A stretch of 64,000 nucleotides of DNA, taken from Neoarius graeffei. Its lineage: Eukaryota > Chordata > Actinopteri > Siluriformes > Ariidae. Every line of letters starts with the position of its first letter. Position 1 is the stretch's first letter. The position numbers and the translations under genes are program-made. The notes beneath the pieces were generated by a model. The model did no database searches and was not told the DNA's origin. It saw nothing but the letters and a program-made list of their open reading frames with translations. Where the stretch lies: the NCBI RefSeq assembly GCF_027579695.1, contig NC_083571.1, forward strand, positions 73,761,279-73,825,278. Direction: 5' to 3'. Positions 23,229 through 33,669 of the stretch are shown here, piece by piece.

Positions 23229-24834
23229 CTTGTAGCCACTGACGGTTATTACACAGCTTGCTTCCTCTTTTCTTCTCTTTTCCTTTTATTATAAAGTTGT
23301 ATCCTTTTGTCATTGTGACGGTCACACACGTTACGTATCAGTTTTCTCCATCCTTGTTTATCTTCCACAACAGTGTCCCATTGACTTAGCACATGAGCAG
23401 TCTTCAGGGCATTTTTACAAGTGTCTTTAAACCTCAGTTTTGGATGGCTGACAGGTCGAGTCCCCTGGGTCAGTTCACCATACAGAAGTGCTTTTACAGG
23501 TCTGTCATCATCTAATCTGCAAACATGGCCGAACCAGTGCAGTCGACTTCTAATCAGTCCCAGTTCAATGTCTTCAACACCTGCACATACTAAGACTTCC
23601 TCATTACTAACAAATTGGTCCCATTTAATATTCATTATCAGGTGAAGGTGACGTTGCTGGATGGTACGTAGTTGTTTGACCTCGTGCTGGTATAGGGTCC
23701 ATGTTTTACTACCATACCGTAACAGAGGCATCAAACAGTGTTTGTAAACTTTGGCCTTGGTGGATATGGTGAGGTTGTGTGAGCCAAAAACTCTTTTTTG
23801 TAATCGTCCAAAAGCACAGGATGTTGCATGAATACGTGAAGCACATTCCACTTTCATCGAACAGTCATTTGTAACAAAGCTACCAAGATACTTAAAACAA
23901 GTGACATTTCCTAATTTTATATTATCAATGAAGAAATCTGCTGTAGTGCCAATGAACATAGTGTCTGTTTTGGTGGTGTTGATATGCAGGCCCATTCTCT
24001 TTGCGAGATTGTTGTATGCATTTAATAATAACTGTAGACCAACTGATATGTCACTGAAGATTGCAATGTCATCAGCATATTGAGCTTCTCTGATGAATTC
24101 TTTAAGAACTCTGGTCTTTGCTTTAAGTCTGCGGAGATCGAACAGATCCCCATCATAATGAAACCTAATCTGTATACATATGATGTCTGTATACATAATC
24201 TGTAGACATATGATGGCTGTTGTACGTTCTGGTCTTACTGATGAGTCACTATCATTTGTGGTTCTAACATTCCAAGCTCCAAGGTTAAGAGGCTGTTTTC
24301 TGGTGGCATTGGTGTGCCGTGATGGTTGCGTTGATGACACGGTAACGTTGTACGGACTTCGCTCACTTATCGCCACTGCCGTATGTTGTGGCGCATTGGG
24401 TACCCCGTATGCGGTAGCCCTATTCTTATCTCTGAATCATACTGTCGTGAAAACTAAACTGTGAGGCTGCGCCATGATGTCAACACTACATGGCGCGAGT
24501 GTAGTATCCCTTGGCGGGAGGCCCTGTTGATTGACGACACAGCATAGCTGAGATGGCCGTAGGAACATCCCGTTGCTTGGTGCCGGAACTGATGCCGAGT
24601 TGACTTATCAGAACTGCCATTGTGCATGATGGCCATTGGCTCAAGTAGAGCTCATCCACCCTTTGACAGGTCTTGTTTTTCATCCTGCTGGGTGTCATGC
24701 CACCCTCCTCACTGATGTGAAACCAGTGGGGGAGACGGTTTAGACGCCGACCACCTGTCCATGCGGCAGGTTGTACTGGGTTACAATGTTACCAGTAGCA
24801 GGCTGTGAACCTGACCTGACTGACATTCCACAAC
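23228..24834 (-). mobile_element. Internally deleted LINE (APE/RT type)
   Basis: The open frame 24376-23249 (375 codons) begins with an endonuclease start (LGAWNVRTT), jumps straight to the RT YADD motif (QYADDIAIF) and continues through the RT end and C-terminal domain (LRYGSKTWTLY, HWFGHVCRLDDDRPVKALL). Most of the endonuclease and the first RT blocks are missing, yet the frame stays open. A 5' leader-like region extends to about 24834. The clade is uncertain; the C-terminal motifs resemble RTE-related fish LINEs. It sits inside the presumed first intron of the 25.2-kb gene. Confidence 0.7.
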
Positions 24835-25198
24835 ATTAAATGTAGCTATAAATGGATAAAAAGTCTGACATGTCATTTTTTAATCAATATAAAATTGTAA
24901 TTGTTGGTAAATCGCTGTGGGATGAACTGCCAAATCAGCTTTGGTGTAATAACAGTAACTCCACTGCATTGTGTTTTTATTCCTTCCGTGTTTATGATAA
25001 CATTATTTCTGGAACATTCACACTGAGGTTGTGCTTTATGTTCATTAATGCAGTAAATAAAGTCCAGTAAAAGAAGTTTGATGTAAAGTGTTTTTGTCAT
25101 TTTGTGTAATTATAAATAAAGATCTTATTTAAACTGCATGATTAACCTTTTTCTCTGAGGAATTAAAATCTCAGTGATTTCTCATCAATTTTTTACAG

Positions 25199-26250
25199 AA
25201 TCCTCTGAACCATCAGTGCTGAGCATGCCCCGTGAGCTGAAACACACGGCCCAGCTGAAACGCACCGGGTTTGGTCAGCCCCCACCCCGACACGGACTCC
25301 ACCTGCTCCACTGGTTCTGCACACACTGCCTCTATTTCAGTGAGAATGATAAGATGGTTGCACGCTGTGATCCGAAAAAAGGAGATTTTGGTTTTCACCT
25401 GTTTGAGAATCGATTTGAAAATGGCGTTCGACTTCTGCCACATATAAATTTCCCATACTACGTGGTGGGGAACATGAACAGTGACAGAGCAGATGAGCTG
25501 CCTGATTACGTCTCTCAAGCATTTACCGGTTACTATGACAACAGCAATAAGGACCGCATCATAGTCAGCCTTAAAAATGGCACGTTTGATAAAGTTTACA
25601 TCACCGAACACTTAGACGAGTGGAACTATGACCCAGATAAAACCTATCACATTAATAATAAACTCATTGAATACATCAGTCATAAGAAAAGGACGAATTT
25701 CCTGAATGATATGGGCATCAGATCTACAGTCAGCATCACTCCAGAGATCCGACCCAACATCGAACCCCCTCCTGCTCCACAGAGGCACGAAACTCGCGTC
25801 ATGATTAATAACAGACAGAACTCATCCAGGAGCCGAGGATTCTGGGATTATTGCACAATCCTGTAAACTTTATCTCACCGAATGTCTGGATCATTACATG
25901 CACATTTATTCATTTAGGGGTCATATTGTAAAGTAAAGGGGGTGGGGTTACACAGGGGTGTGTATTCCATCTGGGAGGATGAGGATGCTATAGACAGGTA
26001 TAAAGATTAAGAGTGGTTCTATCAGTTAGAGGAGAATATATCTCATATTTGAAAAAAGGAGGGGGTTTACAAACTTTTGAACTGCTATCACTGCTATTTC
26101 ATCCTCAAACTTTTGCACTAGATTTTCTACATGTCTGTGTGCTGTATATCTGTTTCATCACCTGAACAGTAAACACACTGCAGTATGTTATTTACAGCAT
26201 TATTTACATACAAGATACTTTCAATGTAATAAAAACACATATTCTATTTC
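25199..26250 (+). other. Terminal exon of the host gene, with poly(A) signal
   Basis: Acceptor TTTTTTACAG ends at 25198. The exon holds the whole CDS 25225-25866 and a 3' UTR. AATAAA at 26228-26233 is the likely poly(A) signal. Confidence 0.6.
25225..25866 (+). CDS. Fish-type uncharacterised protein, 213 aa, with CaaX-like end
   Basis: The start at 25225 is the first ATG after the splice acceptor; the open frame before it is intronic. The protein has no signal peptide or membrane segment, so it is probably cytoplasmic. Features: LHLLHWFC at 25-32, CDPKKGDFGFH at 48-58, FPYYVVGN at 76-83, NKDRIIVS at 108-115, YITEHLD at 125-131, a proline- and arginine-rich tail, and the end DYCTIL (Cys210). 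I recall this pattern from multicopy teleost hypothetical proteins without known function. C-T-I-L resembles a CaaX box with terminal Leu, which would favour geranylgeranylation and membrane attachment. Fish interferon-induced genes often have this one-coding-exon layout, but that link is a guess. Only one copy is seen in the window. Confidence 0.8.
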   Translation: MPRELKHTAQLKRTGFGQPPPRHGLHLLHWFCTHCLYFSENDKMVARCDPKKGDFGFHLFENRFENGVRLLPHINFPYYVVGNMNSDRADELPDYVSQAFTGYYDNSNKDRIIVSLKNGTFDKVYITEHLDEWNYDPDKTYHINNKLIEYISHKKRTNFLNDMGIRSTVSITPEIRPNIEPPPAPQRHETRVMINNRQNSSRSRGFWDYCTIL

Positions 26251-26393
26251 CTTCTAGTAGGTTCCATTCATTTGGTTCGATAGCATGTAATATTGTTAGC
26301 ATATCGCTTATCCTACGTGTATTACGTCACTCTACCCAGTGGAGAATGAGAGTTGAATATGGTTTACGATATTGTATGGTTGTCAAGACAACA

Positions 26394-26455
26394 TGACGTC
26401 ACACGTGGAGCGGATGTGAATATTCAAGGAGGAAGTTTTCTACTGCGCATGCGCA
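26394..26455. promoter_or_regulatory. CRE, E-box and NRF1 sites in 62 bases
   Basis: TGACGTCA (26394-26401, palindromic CRE), CACGTG (26402-26407, E-box) and TGCGCATGCGCA (26444-26455, palindromic NRF1 consensus), with GGAAG between them. No TATA box nearby. A donor-like CTTGTAAGAG lies at about 26551. This looks like a CpG-type promoter whose downstream DNA was split by the SINE and retrovirus block. 26250-26390 shows nothing else. Confidence 0.5.
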
Positions 26456-26572
26456 GAAGCATTTTTTTATTTGCCAGGAAAGAGAAAGATGCGTTGAACA
26501 CCTGAAAGGCTACCAAAATTTCATTAGATATTCTTCACACATATTTACAACTTGTAAGAGAATCTTGTAATT

Positions 26573-26630
26573 CTCATTCTCATCTCATCTCATCTCATCT
26601 CATCTCATCTCATCTCATCTCATCTCATTA
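26573..26630 (-). repeat. Tail of a V-SINE split by the endogenous retrovirus
   Basis: A (CTCAT)n tail, preceded by AATCTTGTAATT (26561-26572). The rest of the same SINE resumes at 62945 and ends before AATCTTGTAATT at 63304-63315, so the two pieces are one SINE. Confidence 0.88.
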
Positions 26631-27536
26631 TTTGGTTTATATAAGTATTATTCTTGACCAAGAAGGCAGTAATTTATTAAAATGGTGACAAAATTAAGGA
26701 TTAACTTAAGGTTCAGTTAAACTTACGGTTCAGTTAAAAATGACTTTCTGTCTCGGCTGGACATTGTTTGGGAACATTTTGTTTATTTTGATATGAAATG
26801 TGTATTTTTGATCAGAGATGTGTCTGAACAACGCCAAGGTCTGTTTTGATGTCAGATCGACCCACACACACTTTAATGTTGGATATAATGGTAGCCTTAT
26901 TGCTGAACAAAGAGTTAAGACTTTATATTTTAGAGCTTTTTAAGATCCTTTATTATTTTGGACTATTGCATATACTATGGCAGTGATTTTAAACTGTTCC
27001 TGTGTAGCCTGACCTTCGTCCAATAGAGAAGAACACTTCTTTGTTAGACTAAACATAGTCTTTGTTTAAAACATTGTCGTAAAAACATCGCGCGCACTTT
27101 GACGTGCGTAAATGAAATTGCTGAATTGCTAAAATATTATTTTGCTTATGATTGAAGGTTTCTTTCACACACACACATATGGAATTAAGATGTGATTTGC
27201 TGACCTAGCACATAGACACAGATATCAAAATGATGTCACTCACTCACACCCTCCCATAGACACACACACACACACACCCCTCTCTGAGGTCACATACAAA
27301 CACACACACACATTTGACAGACACAATAGCCGTTTGGAGAGATTATGATTTGTTATAAAAGGTGTTTGTAATCTTTCATCTTTGGCGAGAACATTGTGAA
27401 TAAACAGTAGTTAAACCGATCTCTGGTTCTCTGTTTCTTTGCGGTGTTCCGTCCCAGAATTCTGCAGGTGGTACGAGGGCGGGGGTCCCGAGAAATAAGT
27501 TGACCGATTGACCTTCTAACTGGGTTGAACCTAACA
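26631..27536 (+). repeat. ERV 5' LTR
   Basis: TATAAAAG at 27354-27361 and AATAAA at 27399-27404 give a compact U3-R layout. It ends in CTAACA and is followed by the primer-binding site. The left edge is imprecise. Confidence 0.88.
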
Positions 27537-28254
27537 ATTTGGGGGCTCGTCCAGAATGATACTTTCCAATCAGGTAAGGCGTCTCTTTTAATTGATTAGT
27601 TTGATTGGTTGGACCCCAGCAAACACAAAACGTTTATAAAACATTTCATTTGGGTTGCATTAAGGTTAGGTTTTATTAAACGTTTATGAAACATTTATGA
27701 AACGTTGGTGAAAATTTAATAAAGTCATATTTGCTGACCCGTGGCACATTTTTTATCATCTCTTGGTATTTTTAGATATTAAGATGTCATAATGATTGTA
27801 TTACAATTATCAAAATAATCAGTAAATGAGTAACGTTTTATTGATGTTTTATAAACGTTCTCTTTAAAACGTTTCATTCACAACGTTTATGAAATGTTTA
27901 TAAAACATACATATTCGGAGACTTCTGGCTAAAACAGATAATATTAAAATTTCTACAATTAATTGTGTGATTATAAACACTACATGATGACATGTTTTTA
28001 AAAAGTATCAAAAAACATGGGAATAATTTTATGGAAAATAAGTGGTTGTATAAACGTTTAATAAACGTTGAAAAAAAACCTTCGATCTAGCTAAATATTT
28101 TTTAGATGTAGATCTAGATAGATAGATAAATCATTAAATGTGTGGCTCTAGTCTCGTAATTATCAAGTATGGTTTGAATAATTTGGATAGATGACCATTC
28201 GTCGTTTTATATTTGCTAAAATACATGCCCTTTTGGCCCTGGCATTTTGTTCGC

Positions 28255-28330
28255 TGGTTCCCTGCGCCTGCGCGACCTACGTCTTTGCGCAGGCGCAGGG
28301 ACCGGAAGTAGCGCCATTTTGAGCGTGTTG
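28255..28330. promoter_or_regulatory. NRF1, ETS and YY1 site cluster inside CACTA-like element 1
   Basis: CTGCGCCTGCGC and GCGCAGGCGCAG form an inverted pair of NRF1-like sites, followed by ACCGGAAGT (ETS) and GCCATTTTG (YY1). This is a housekeeping-type promoter layout and could be the element's own promoter or a captured one. Confidence 0.5.
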
Positions 28331-28667
28331 CTGTTGGGACAAGATCGAGAAGGCCGGGTCCACTTAGAAGTTATCTTAGAAAATCTCCTTCATCGAAGGC
28401 TCGCAGCTTTGGCCAAACAACTTATTTGATTTAATTTGCTTTTTTATTTCAACTTTTAATTGATTTTGCGCATTTGCTATGATTACGTTAACTTTAATGT
28501 TTTGGTTCTTAGTAGCAAGGCTTCTTTAATAAATTTAGATAAATTTTTAATACTAGTATCTTTATCATTTTTGCTGTTCATGAGGGCTTTATATGTAAAT
28601 GTGAATATTGTCTATGTAAAAAAACTCTGCTCTCAAATCAGTTTTGTTGAACTTGCAAAGAGGAATG

Positions 28668-28976
28668 TGTGGCAGCGGGGGCGTGGTCAAGCACCGGTCT
28701 GTGACAGGAGGGCGGAGTCAGGGAAGGTAAGTGGCAGAATCACTTCACCTGAGAGCAATTAACCTGTGTTTGTGTGTCTTCCCAGGGACCGCGCCCTATT
28801 TAGGGAGGGAGAGCGAGAGCAGAGGAGATCTCTCCCGAACCAGACACCTGATGTGTGCGTGTGTCTGTGTCAAACAGATTGTGTTCCCTGAAAAGTGGAA
28901 GCAATAAAACTATTTGTTGAACCTGATCTCTGTCCTGCCGTCCTCTGTGCTCCACCCACACCTAGGGAAAGCTACA
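28668..28976 (+). repeat. Gmr1-like 5' LTR
   Basis: 309 bp, TGTGGCAG...AGCTACA. Contains AATAAA near 28905. Confidence 0.95.
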
Positions 28977-28996
28977 GTGGTGCCGAAACCCGGGAA

Positions 28997-31900
28997 ATGG
29001 AGCACCAACCCAGCAGCCCCATGGAATCCTCCCCGTTCACCGACCTGGTCCACGCCCTCGCCACGGCTCAGCAAAGCCAGCACCAGGCGCTCGTCACACT
29101 CCAAAAGGAACAGGAGCGGCGCTTCGATGCCCTGGTGCTGGCCCAGCAAGAAGATCGCAAGGCGTTCCGGCGTCTCCTCGCGTCGGCAGGGCCCACCAGC
29201 GCTCCGGCCGCGGGCCCGTCTCCCCTCACCTTAACTAAGATGGGCCCGCAGGATGACCCCGAGGCTTTCTTCACGTTATTCGAGCAGGTCGCTGAAGCCT
29301 CGGGGTGGCCGATGGAGCAGCGCGCGGCGCGCCTCCTCCCCCTCCTGACGGGAGAGGCGCAGCTGGCTGCACTACAGCTCCCCGCCGATTGCCGGCTGGC
29401 CTACGCCGACCTTCGCCGGGCTGTCCTTCAGCGCGTGGGGCGCACGCCGGAGCAGCAGCGCCAGCGCTTCCGCGCGCTGCGGATGGAGGAAGTCGGCAGC
29501 CCGTTCGCGTTCGGCCAGCAGCTCCGGGACGCCTGCTGGCGGTGGCTGAGGGCCGAAGATCGCGACGCCGAGGGAATCGTCGATCAGGTGGTACTGGAAC
29601 AGTTCATCGCCCGCTTACCAGCAGGAGCCGCGGAGTGGGTCCAGTGCCACCGCCCGGCGTTGCTGGATCAGGCAGTCGAGCTGGCGGAGGATCATCTGGC
29701 GGCTGTCTCGGCGGCAGGACAGCAGATGTCGACATCTCTTCTCTCCTCTTCTCTTTCTCTCTCTCTCTCTCCTCCTTCTGTGTCCCGTCCTTGCCCCATT
29801 CCCCCACCGCGGAGGCGGGGGCTGGCACCACCCCTGCCGGCCCGCCGCACCCGCGGTGCCCTCCCGTTTCTCCCTTCTGTGTCTGTCTCTCCCCCACCTC
29901 AGGTGAGTGAGCCCCAGAGCACCAGTGCAGAGGGGAAGCCCAGGCCGGTTTGCTGGCGCTGTGGGGAACCGGACCACCTTCAACAGCAGTGCACAGCAAT
30001 GGAAGTGGGCGCGGTGGTTCGGATCCCCGACGCGCCAGAGGCCGCCCTCGATCGGGCCGGAGCGTATCGCATACCGGTGAGTATCCAAGGGGCTACATAT
30101 CAGGCATTGGTGGATTCTGGTTGTAATCAGACCTCAATTCGCCAAAGCCTGGTTCAAAACGAGGCATTGGGGGGAGCACAAGGGGTGAAGGTTTTGTGTG
30201 TGCACGGGGATGTTCACAGCTACCCTTTGGTGTCGGTCCATATTATTTTCAGAGGGGAAAAATTTATAGTGAAGGCGGCGGTTAATCCTCGCCTTACCCA
30301 CTCGTTAATTTTGGGGACAGATTGGCCGGGATTTCGGGGTTTAATGACGCGCCTAGTAGAGAGTGGGTCCTGCCAGTTGACAGGGGGAGGTCCCGGTGTC
30401 GTTTTGGCGGGAGCAGCTGTCGCAGAGCCGTCTACGTCATCTCCGCGTCAGGGTGAGGAGCCACCGGCTCCTCCTCTCTCTATTGGGGAATCCCTCGCGG
30501 ATTTCCCATTGGAGCAGTCGCGAGACGAGACTCTGCGGCATGCGTTTGACCAAGTGAGAGTAATCGATGGTCAAACGCTCCCGCTGAACGCCACCCCGTC
30601 CTTCCCCTACTTCGCGATTATGAAGGATAGATTATACCGAGTGACGCAGGACACTCAAACTAAAGAGCGAGTCACGCAGCTTTTGATTCCAAAGAGCCGC
30701 CGGGAATTGGTATTCCAGGTGGCTCACTTTAATCCCATGGCTGGACACTTGGGGCAGGATAAAACACTAGCCCGAATAATGGCCCGATTCTATTGGCCGG
30801 GGATTCGCGGCGATGTCCGTAGGTGGTGTACGGCATGCCGCGAATGCCAGTTAGTAAATCCAGCGGCCATTCCAAAAGCGCCATTGCGCCCTCTACCGTT
30901 AATCGAGACCCCGTTTGAAAGAATTGGGATGGATCTCGTCGGGCCATTAGATCGGTCAGCACGAGGGTACCGCTTTATATTAGTTCTAGTGGACTATGCA
31001 ACACGATACCCGGAAGCGGTGCCTCTGCGCAATATCTCAGCACGCAGTATTGCAGAGGCACTCTTCCGCGTCATCTCCCGAGTTGGAATCCCGAAAGAGA
31101 TTCTGACTGATCAAGGCACTACGTTTATGTCACGAACACTACGCGAACTGTATGGGTTATTGGGGATTAAGCCGATCCGCACCAGTGTGTATCACCCACA
31201 AACGGACGGTTTAGTAGAACGGTTCAACCGCACCCTCAAAAATATCATTAAGAAATTCGTAAGTGAGGACGCACGTAATTGGGATAAGTGGCTCGAACCC
31301 TTGCTGTTCTCAGTGCGAGAGGTCCCTCAAGCCTCCACGGGGTTCTCCCCGTTCGAATTATTATATGGGCGTAAGCCGCGCGGCATCCTGGACGTGCTGC
31401 GGGGAAATTGGGAGGAGGGACCTTCACAAAGTAAGAATGAAATTCAGTACGTTATGGACCTGCGCGCAAAACTCCACACGCTCACCCACCTAACTCAGGA
31501 GAATTTGCGGCAGGCCCAGGAACGGCAAGCCCGCCTGTACAACAAGGGTACGCGCCTTAGAGAGTTCACACCGGGAGATAAAGTACTCGTACTCTTGCCC
31601 ACGTCGAGCTCCAAATTAATCGCCAAGTGGCAAGGACCCTTTGAGGTCACACGGCGAGTCGGGGACGTCGACTATGAGGTGAGGCGAACAGACAGGGGTG
31701 GGGCGCTACAGATTTACCACCTCAATCTGCTCAAACTCTGGAACGAGGAGGTCCCCGTGGCGTTGGTGTCGGTAGTTCCGGAGAAGGCGGAGCTGGGGCC
31801 GGAGGTTCAAAAAGGGAATTTGGCATCACGTACCTCTCCGGTCCCCTGTGGAGACCACCTCTCCCCGACCCAACTCACGGAGGTCGCCCAGTTGCAGGCC

Positions 31901-33385
31901 GAGTTTTCGGATGTGTTCTCGCCCCTGCCCGGTCGCACTAACCTCATAGAACACCACATAGAGACACCCCCGGGGGTGGTAGTGCGTAGCCGCCCTTATA
32001 GACTACCCGAACACAAAAAAAAGGTGGTTCGGGAAGAACTTCAGGCCATGCTCGAAATGGGCATCGTCGAGGAGTCCCACAGCGACTGGAGCAGCCCGGT
32101 GGTCTTGGTTCCCAAGGCCGACGGCTCGGTCCGGTTCTGTGTGGACTATAGAAAAGTCAACGCGGTGTCTAAATTCGACGCGTACCCAATGCCTCGTATT
32201 GATGAGCTGCTCGATCGACTAGGCACGGCTCGCTTTTACTCGACACTGGATTTAACAAAGGGATATTGGCAGATCCCCTTGACTCCATTATCCCGGGAGA
32301 AAACGGCCTTTTCCACACCGTTCGGCTTACACCAGTTCGTCACACTTCCGTTTGGGCTGTTTGGGGCGCCCGCTACGTTTCAGCGGCTGATGGACCGGGT
32401 CCTCCGGCCCCACGCCACCTATGCGGCCGCCTACCTGGACGACATTATCGTTTATAGTAACGACTGGCAGCGGCACCTGCAACACCTGAGGGCCGTCCTT
32501 AGGTCGCTGAGACGGGCGGGACTCACGGCCAACCCAAAGAAGTGTGCGATTGGGCGGGTGGAAGTACGGTATCTGGGCTTCCACTTGGGCAACGGGCAGG
32601 TGCGTCCCCAAATTAATAAGACAGCAGCGATTGTGGCCTGCCCGAGGCCCAAGACCAAAAAGGGGGTGAGACAGTTCCTGGGGCTGGCTGGCTACTATCG
32701 TAGGTTTATACCTAATTATTCGGACGTCACCAGCCCGCTGACTGACCTCACTAAAAAGGGGGCGCCAGATCCGGTCCAGTGGACGGAGCAGTGCCAGCGG
32801 GCTTTCTCGGAGGTAAAGGCTGCACTGTGTGGGGGGCCACTTTTACACTCCCCTGACTTCTCTCTCCCTTTTATGTTACAGACGGATGCGTCGGACAGAG
32901 GGCTGGGGGCCGTTTTGTCCCAGCAGGTGGAGGGGGAGGATCGCCCGGTCCTATACATCAGCCGGAAGCTGTCAGTGCGTGAGGGGCGCTACAGCACGAT
33001 TGAAAAGGAGTGCCTGGCGATCAAATGGGCGGTCCTCGCCCTCCGGTACTACCTGCTGGGGCGCTCTTTCACCCTCTGTTCGGACCACGCGCCCCTCCAG
33101 TGGCTCCACCGCATGAAAGATGCCAACGCGCGGATCACCCGTTGGTATCTGGCGCTCCAACCCTTTAATTTCAAGGTGGTCCACAGGCCGGGGGCGCAGA
33201 TGGTCGTGGCGGACTTCCTCTCCCGTCAAGGGGGGGGGGAGTCGGCTGCGGGCCGGACGGCTGCCCGGCTTGAGTCGGGCGGTGGGGGTATGTGGCAGCG
33301 GGGGCGTGGTCAAGCACCGGTCTGTGACAGGAGGGCGGAGTCAGGGAAGGTAAGTGGCAGAATCACTTCACCTGAGAGCAATTAA
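28997..33385 (+). CDS. Gmr1-like gag-pol polyprotein
   Basis: The frame is open from within the 5' LTR; the ATG at 28997, just after the primer-binding site, is the likely start. Order of parts: gag, a CCHC zinc knuckle (CWRCGEPDHLQQQC), an aspartic protease (ALVDSGCNQTS), an integrase with zinc-binding and DDE core (MDLVGPLDRSARGY), then RT (YLDDIIVYS) and RNase H (LQTDASDRGLGAVL). Integrase lying before RT defines the Gmr1-like group, first described from cod. Typical Ty3/Gypsy elements have integrase last. No envelope. The frame looks whole and ends in the 3' LTR. Confidence 0.92.
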   Translation: MEHQPSSPMESSPFTDLVHALATAQQSQHQALVTLQKEQERRFDALVLAQQEDRKAFRRLLASAGPTSAPAAGPSPLTLTKMGPQDDPEAFFTLFEQVAEASGWPMEQRAARLLPLLTGEAQLAALQLPADCRLAYADLRRAVLQRVGRTPEQQRQRFRALRMEEVGSPFAFGQQLRDACWRWLRAEDRDAEGIVDQVVLEQFIARLPAGAAEWVQCHRPALLDQAVELAEDHLAAVSAAGQQMSTSLLSSSLSLSLSPPSVSRPCPIPPPRRRGLAPPLPARRTRGALPFLPSVSVSPPPQVSEPQSTSAEGKPRPVCWRCGEPDHLQQQCTAMEVGAVVRIPDAPEAALDRAGAYRIPVSIQGATYQALVDSGCNQTSIRQSLVQNEALGGAQGVKVLCVHGDVHSYPLVSVHIIFRGEKFIVKAAVNPRLTHSLILGTDWPGFRGLMTRLVESGSCQLTGGGPGVVLAGAAVAEPSTSSPRQGEEPPAPPLSIGESLADFPLEQSRDETLRHAFDQVRVIDGQTLPLNATPSFPYFAIMKDRLYRVTQDTQTKERVTQLLIPKSRRELVFQVAHFNPMAGHLGQDKTLARIMARFYWPGIRGDVRRWCTACRECQLVNPAAIPKAPLRPLPLIETPFERIGMDLVGPLDRSARGYRFILVLVDYATRYPEAVPLRNISARSIAEALFRVISRVGIPKEILTDQGTTFMSRTLRELYGLLGIKPIRTSVYHPQTDGLVERFNRTLKNIIKKFVSEDARNWDKWLEPLLFSVREVPQASTGFSPFELLYGRKPRGILDVLRGNWEEGPSQSKNEIQYVMDLRAKLHTLTHLTQENLRQAQERQARLYNKGTRLREFTPGDKVLVLLPTSSSKLIAKWQGPFEVTRRVGDVDYEVRRTDRGGALQIYHLNLLKLWNEEVPVALVSVVPEKAELGPEVQKGNLASRTSPVPCGDHLSPTQLTEVAQLQAEFSDVFSPLPGRTNLIEHHIETPPGVVVRSRPYRLPEHKKKVVREELQAMLEMGIVEESHSDWSSPVVLVPKADGSVRFCVDYRKVNAVSKFDAYPMPRIDELLDRLGTARFYSTLDLTKGYWQIPLTPLSREKTAFSTPFGLHQFVTLPFGLFGAPATFQRLMDRVLRPHATYAAAYLDDIIVYSNDWQRHLQHLRAVLRSLRRAGLTANPKKCAIGRVEVRYLGFHLGNGQVRPQINKTAAIVACPRPKTKKGVRQFLGLAGYYRRFIPNYSDVTSPLTDLTKKGAPDPVQWTEQCQRAFSEVKAALCGGPLLHSPDFSLPFMLQTDASDRGLGAVLSQQVEGEDRPVLYISRKLSVREGRYSTIEKECLAIKWAVLALRYYLLGRSFTLCSDHAPLQWLHRMKDANARITRWYLALQPFNFKVVHRPGAQMVVADFLSRQGGGESAAGRTAARLESGGGGMWQRGRGQAPVCDRRAESGKVSGRITSPESN

Positions 33386-33599
33386 CCTGTGTTTGTGTGT
33401 CTTCCCAGGGACCGCGCCCTATTTAGGGAGGGAGAGCGAGAGCAGAGGAGATCTCTCCCGAACCAGACACCTGATGTGTGCGTGTGTCTGTGTCAAACAG
33501 ATTGTGTTCCCTGAAAAGTGGAAGCAATAAAACTATTTGTTGAACCTGATCTCTGTCCTGCCGTCCTCTGTGCTCCACCCACACCTAGGGAAAGCTACA
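33291..33599 (+). repeat. Gmr1-like 3' LTR
   Basis: 309 bp copy of 28668-28976, apparently identical; followed by GAATG. Confidence 0.95.
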
Positions 33600-33669
33600 G
33601 AATGAAATAAACTTAAGTGCAATAACAAAAATGTGTTGTTATATTATAAGTTTAACAGGTATTAACATG

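Larger units (their letters stand above)
28668..33599 (+). mobile_element. Gmr1-like Ty3/Gypsy LTR element, looks whole
   Basis: LTRs 28668-28976 and 33291-33599 (309 bp each) appear identical by eye; the 5-bp duplication GAATG lies at 28663-28667 and 33600-33604. TGGTGCCGAAACCCGGGA follows the 5' LTR as primer-binding site. One long reading frame spans the interior. It is related to, but a different copy and subfamily from, the 7684-15846 element: the LTRs differ clearly while the proteins match closely. Identical LTRs mean a very recent insertion. Confidence 0.95.

Noticed and set aside
26573-26630. CRISPR-like run of regular short repeats
   Set aside because: It is the (CTCAT)n tail of a SINE with no spacers.
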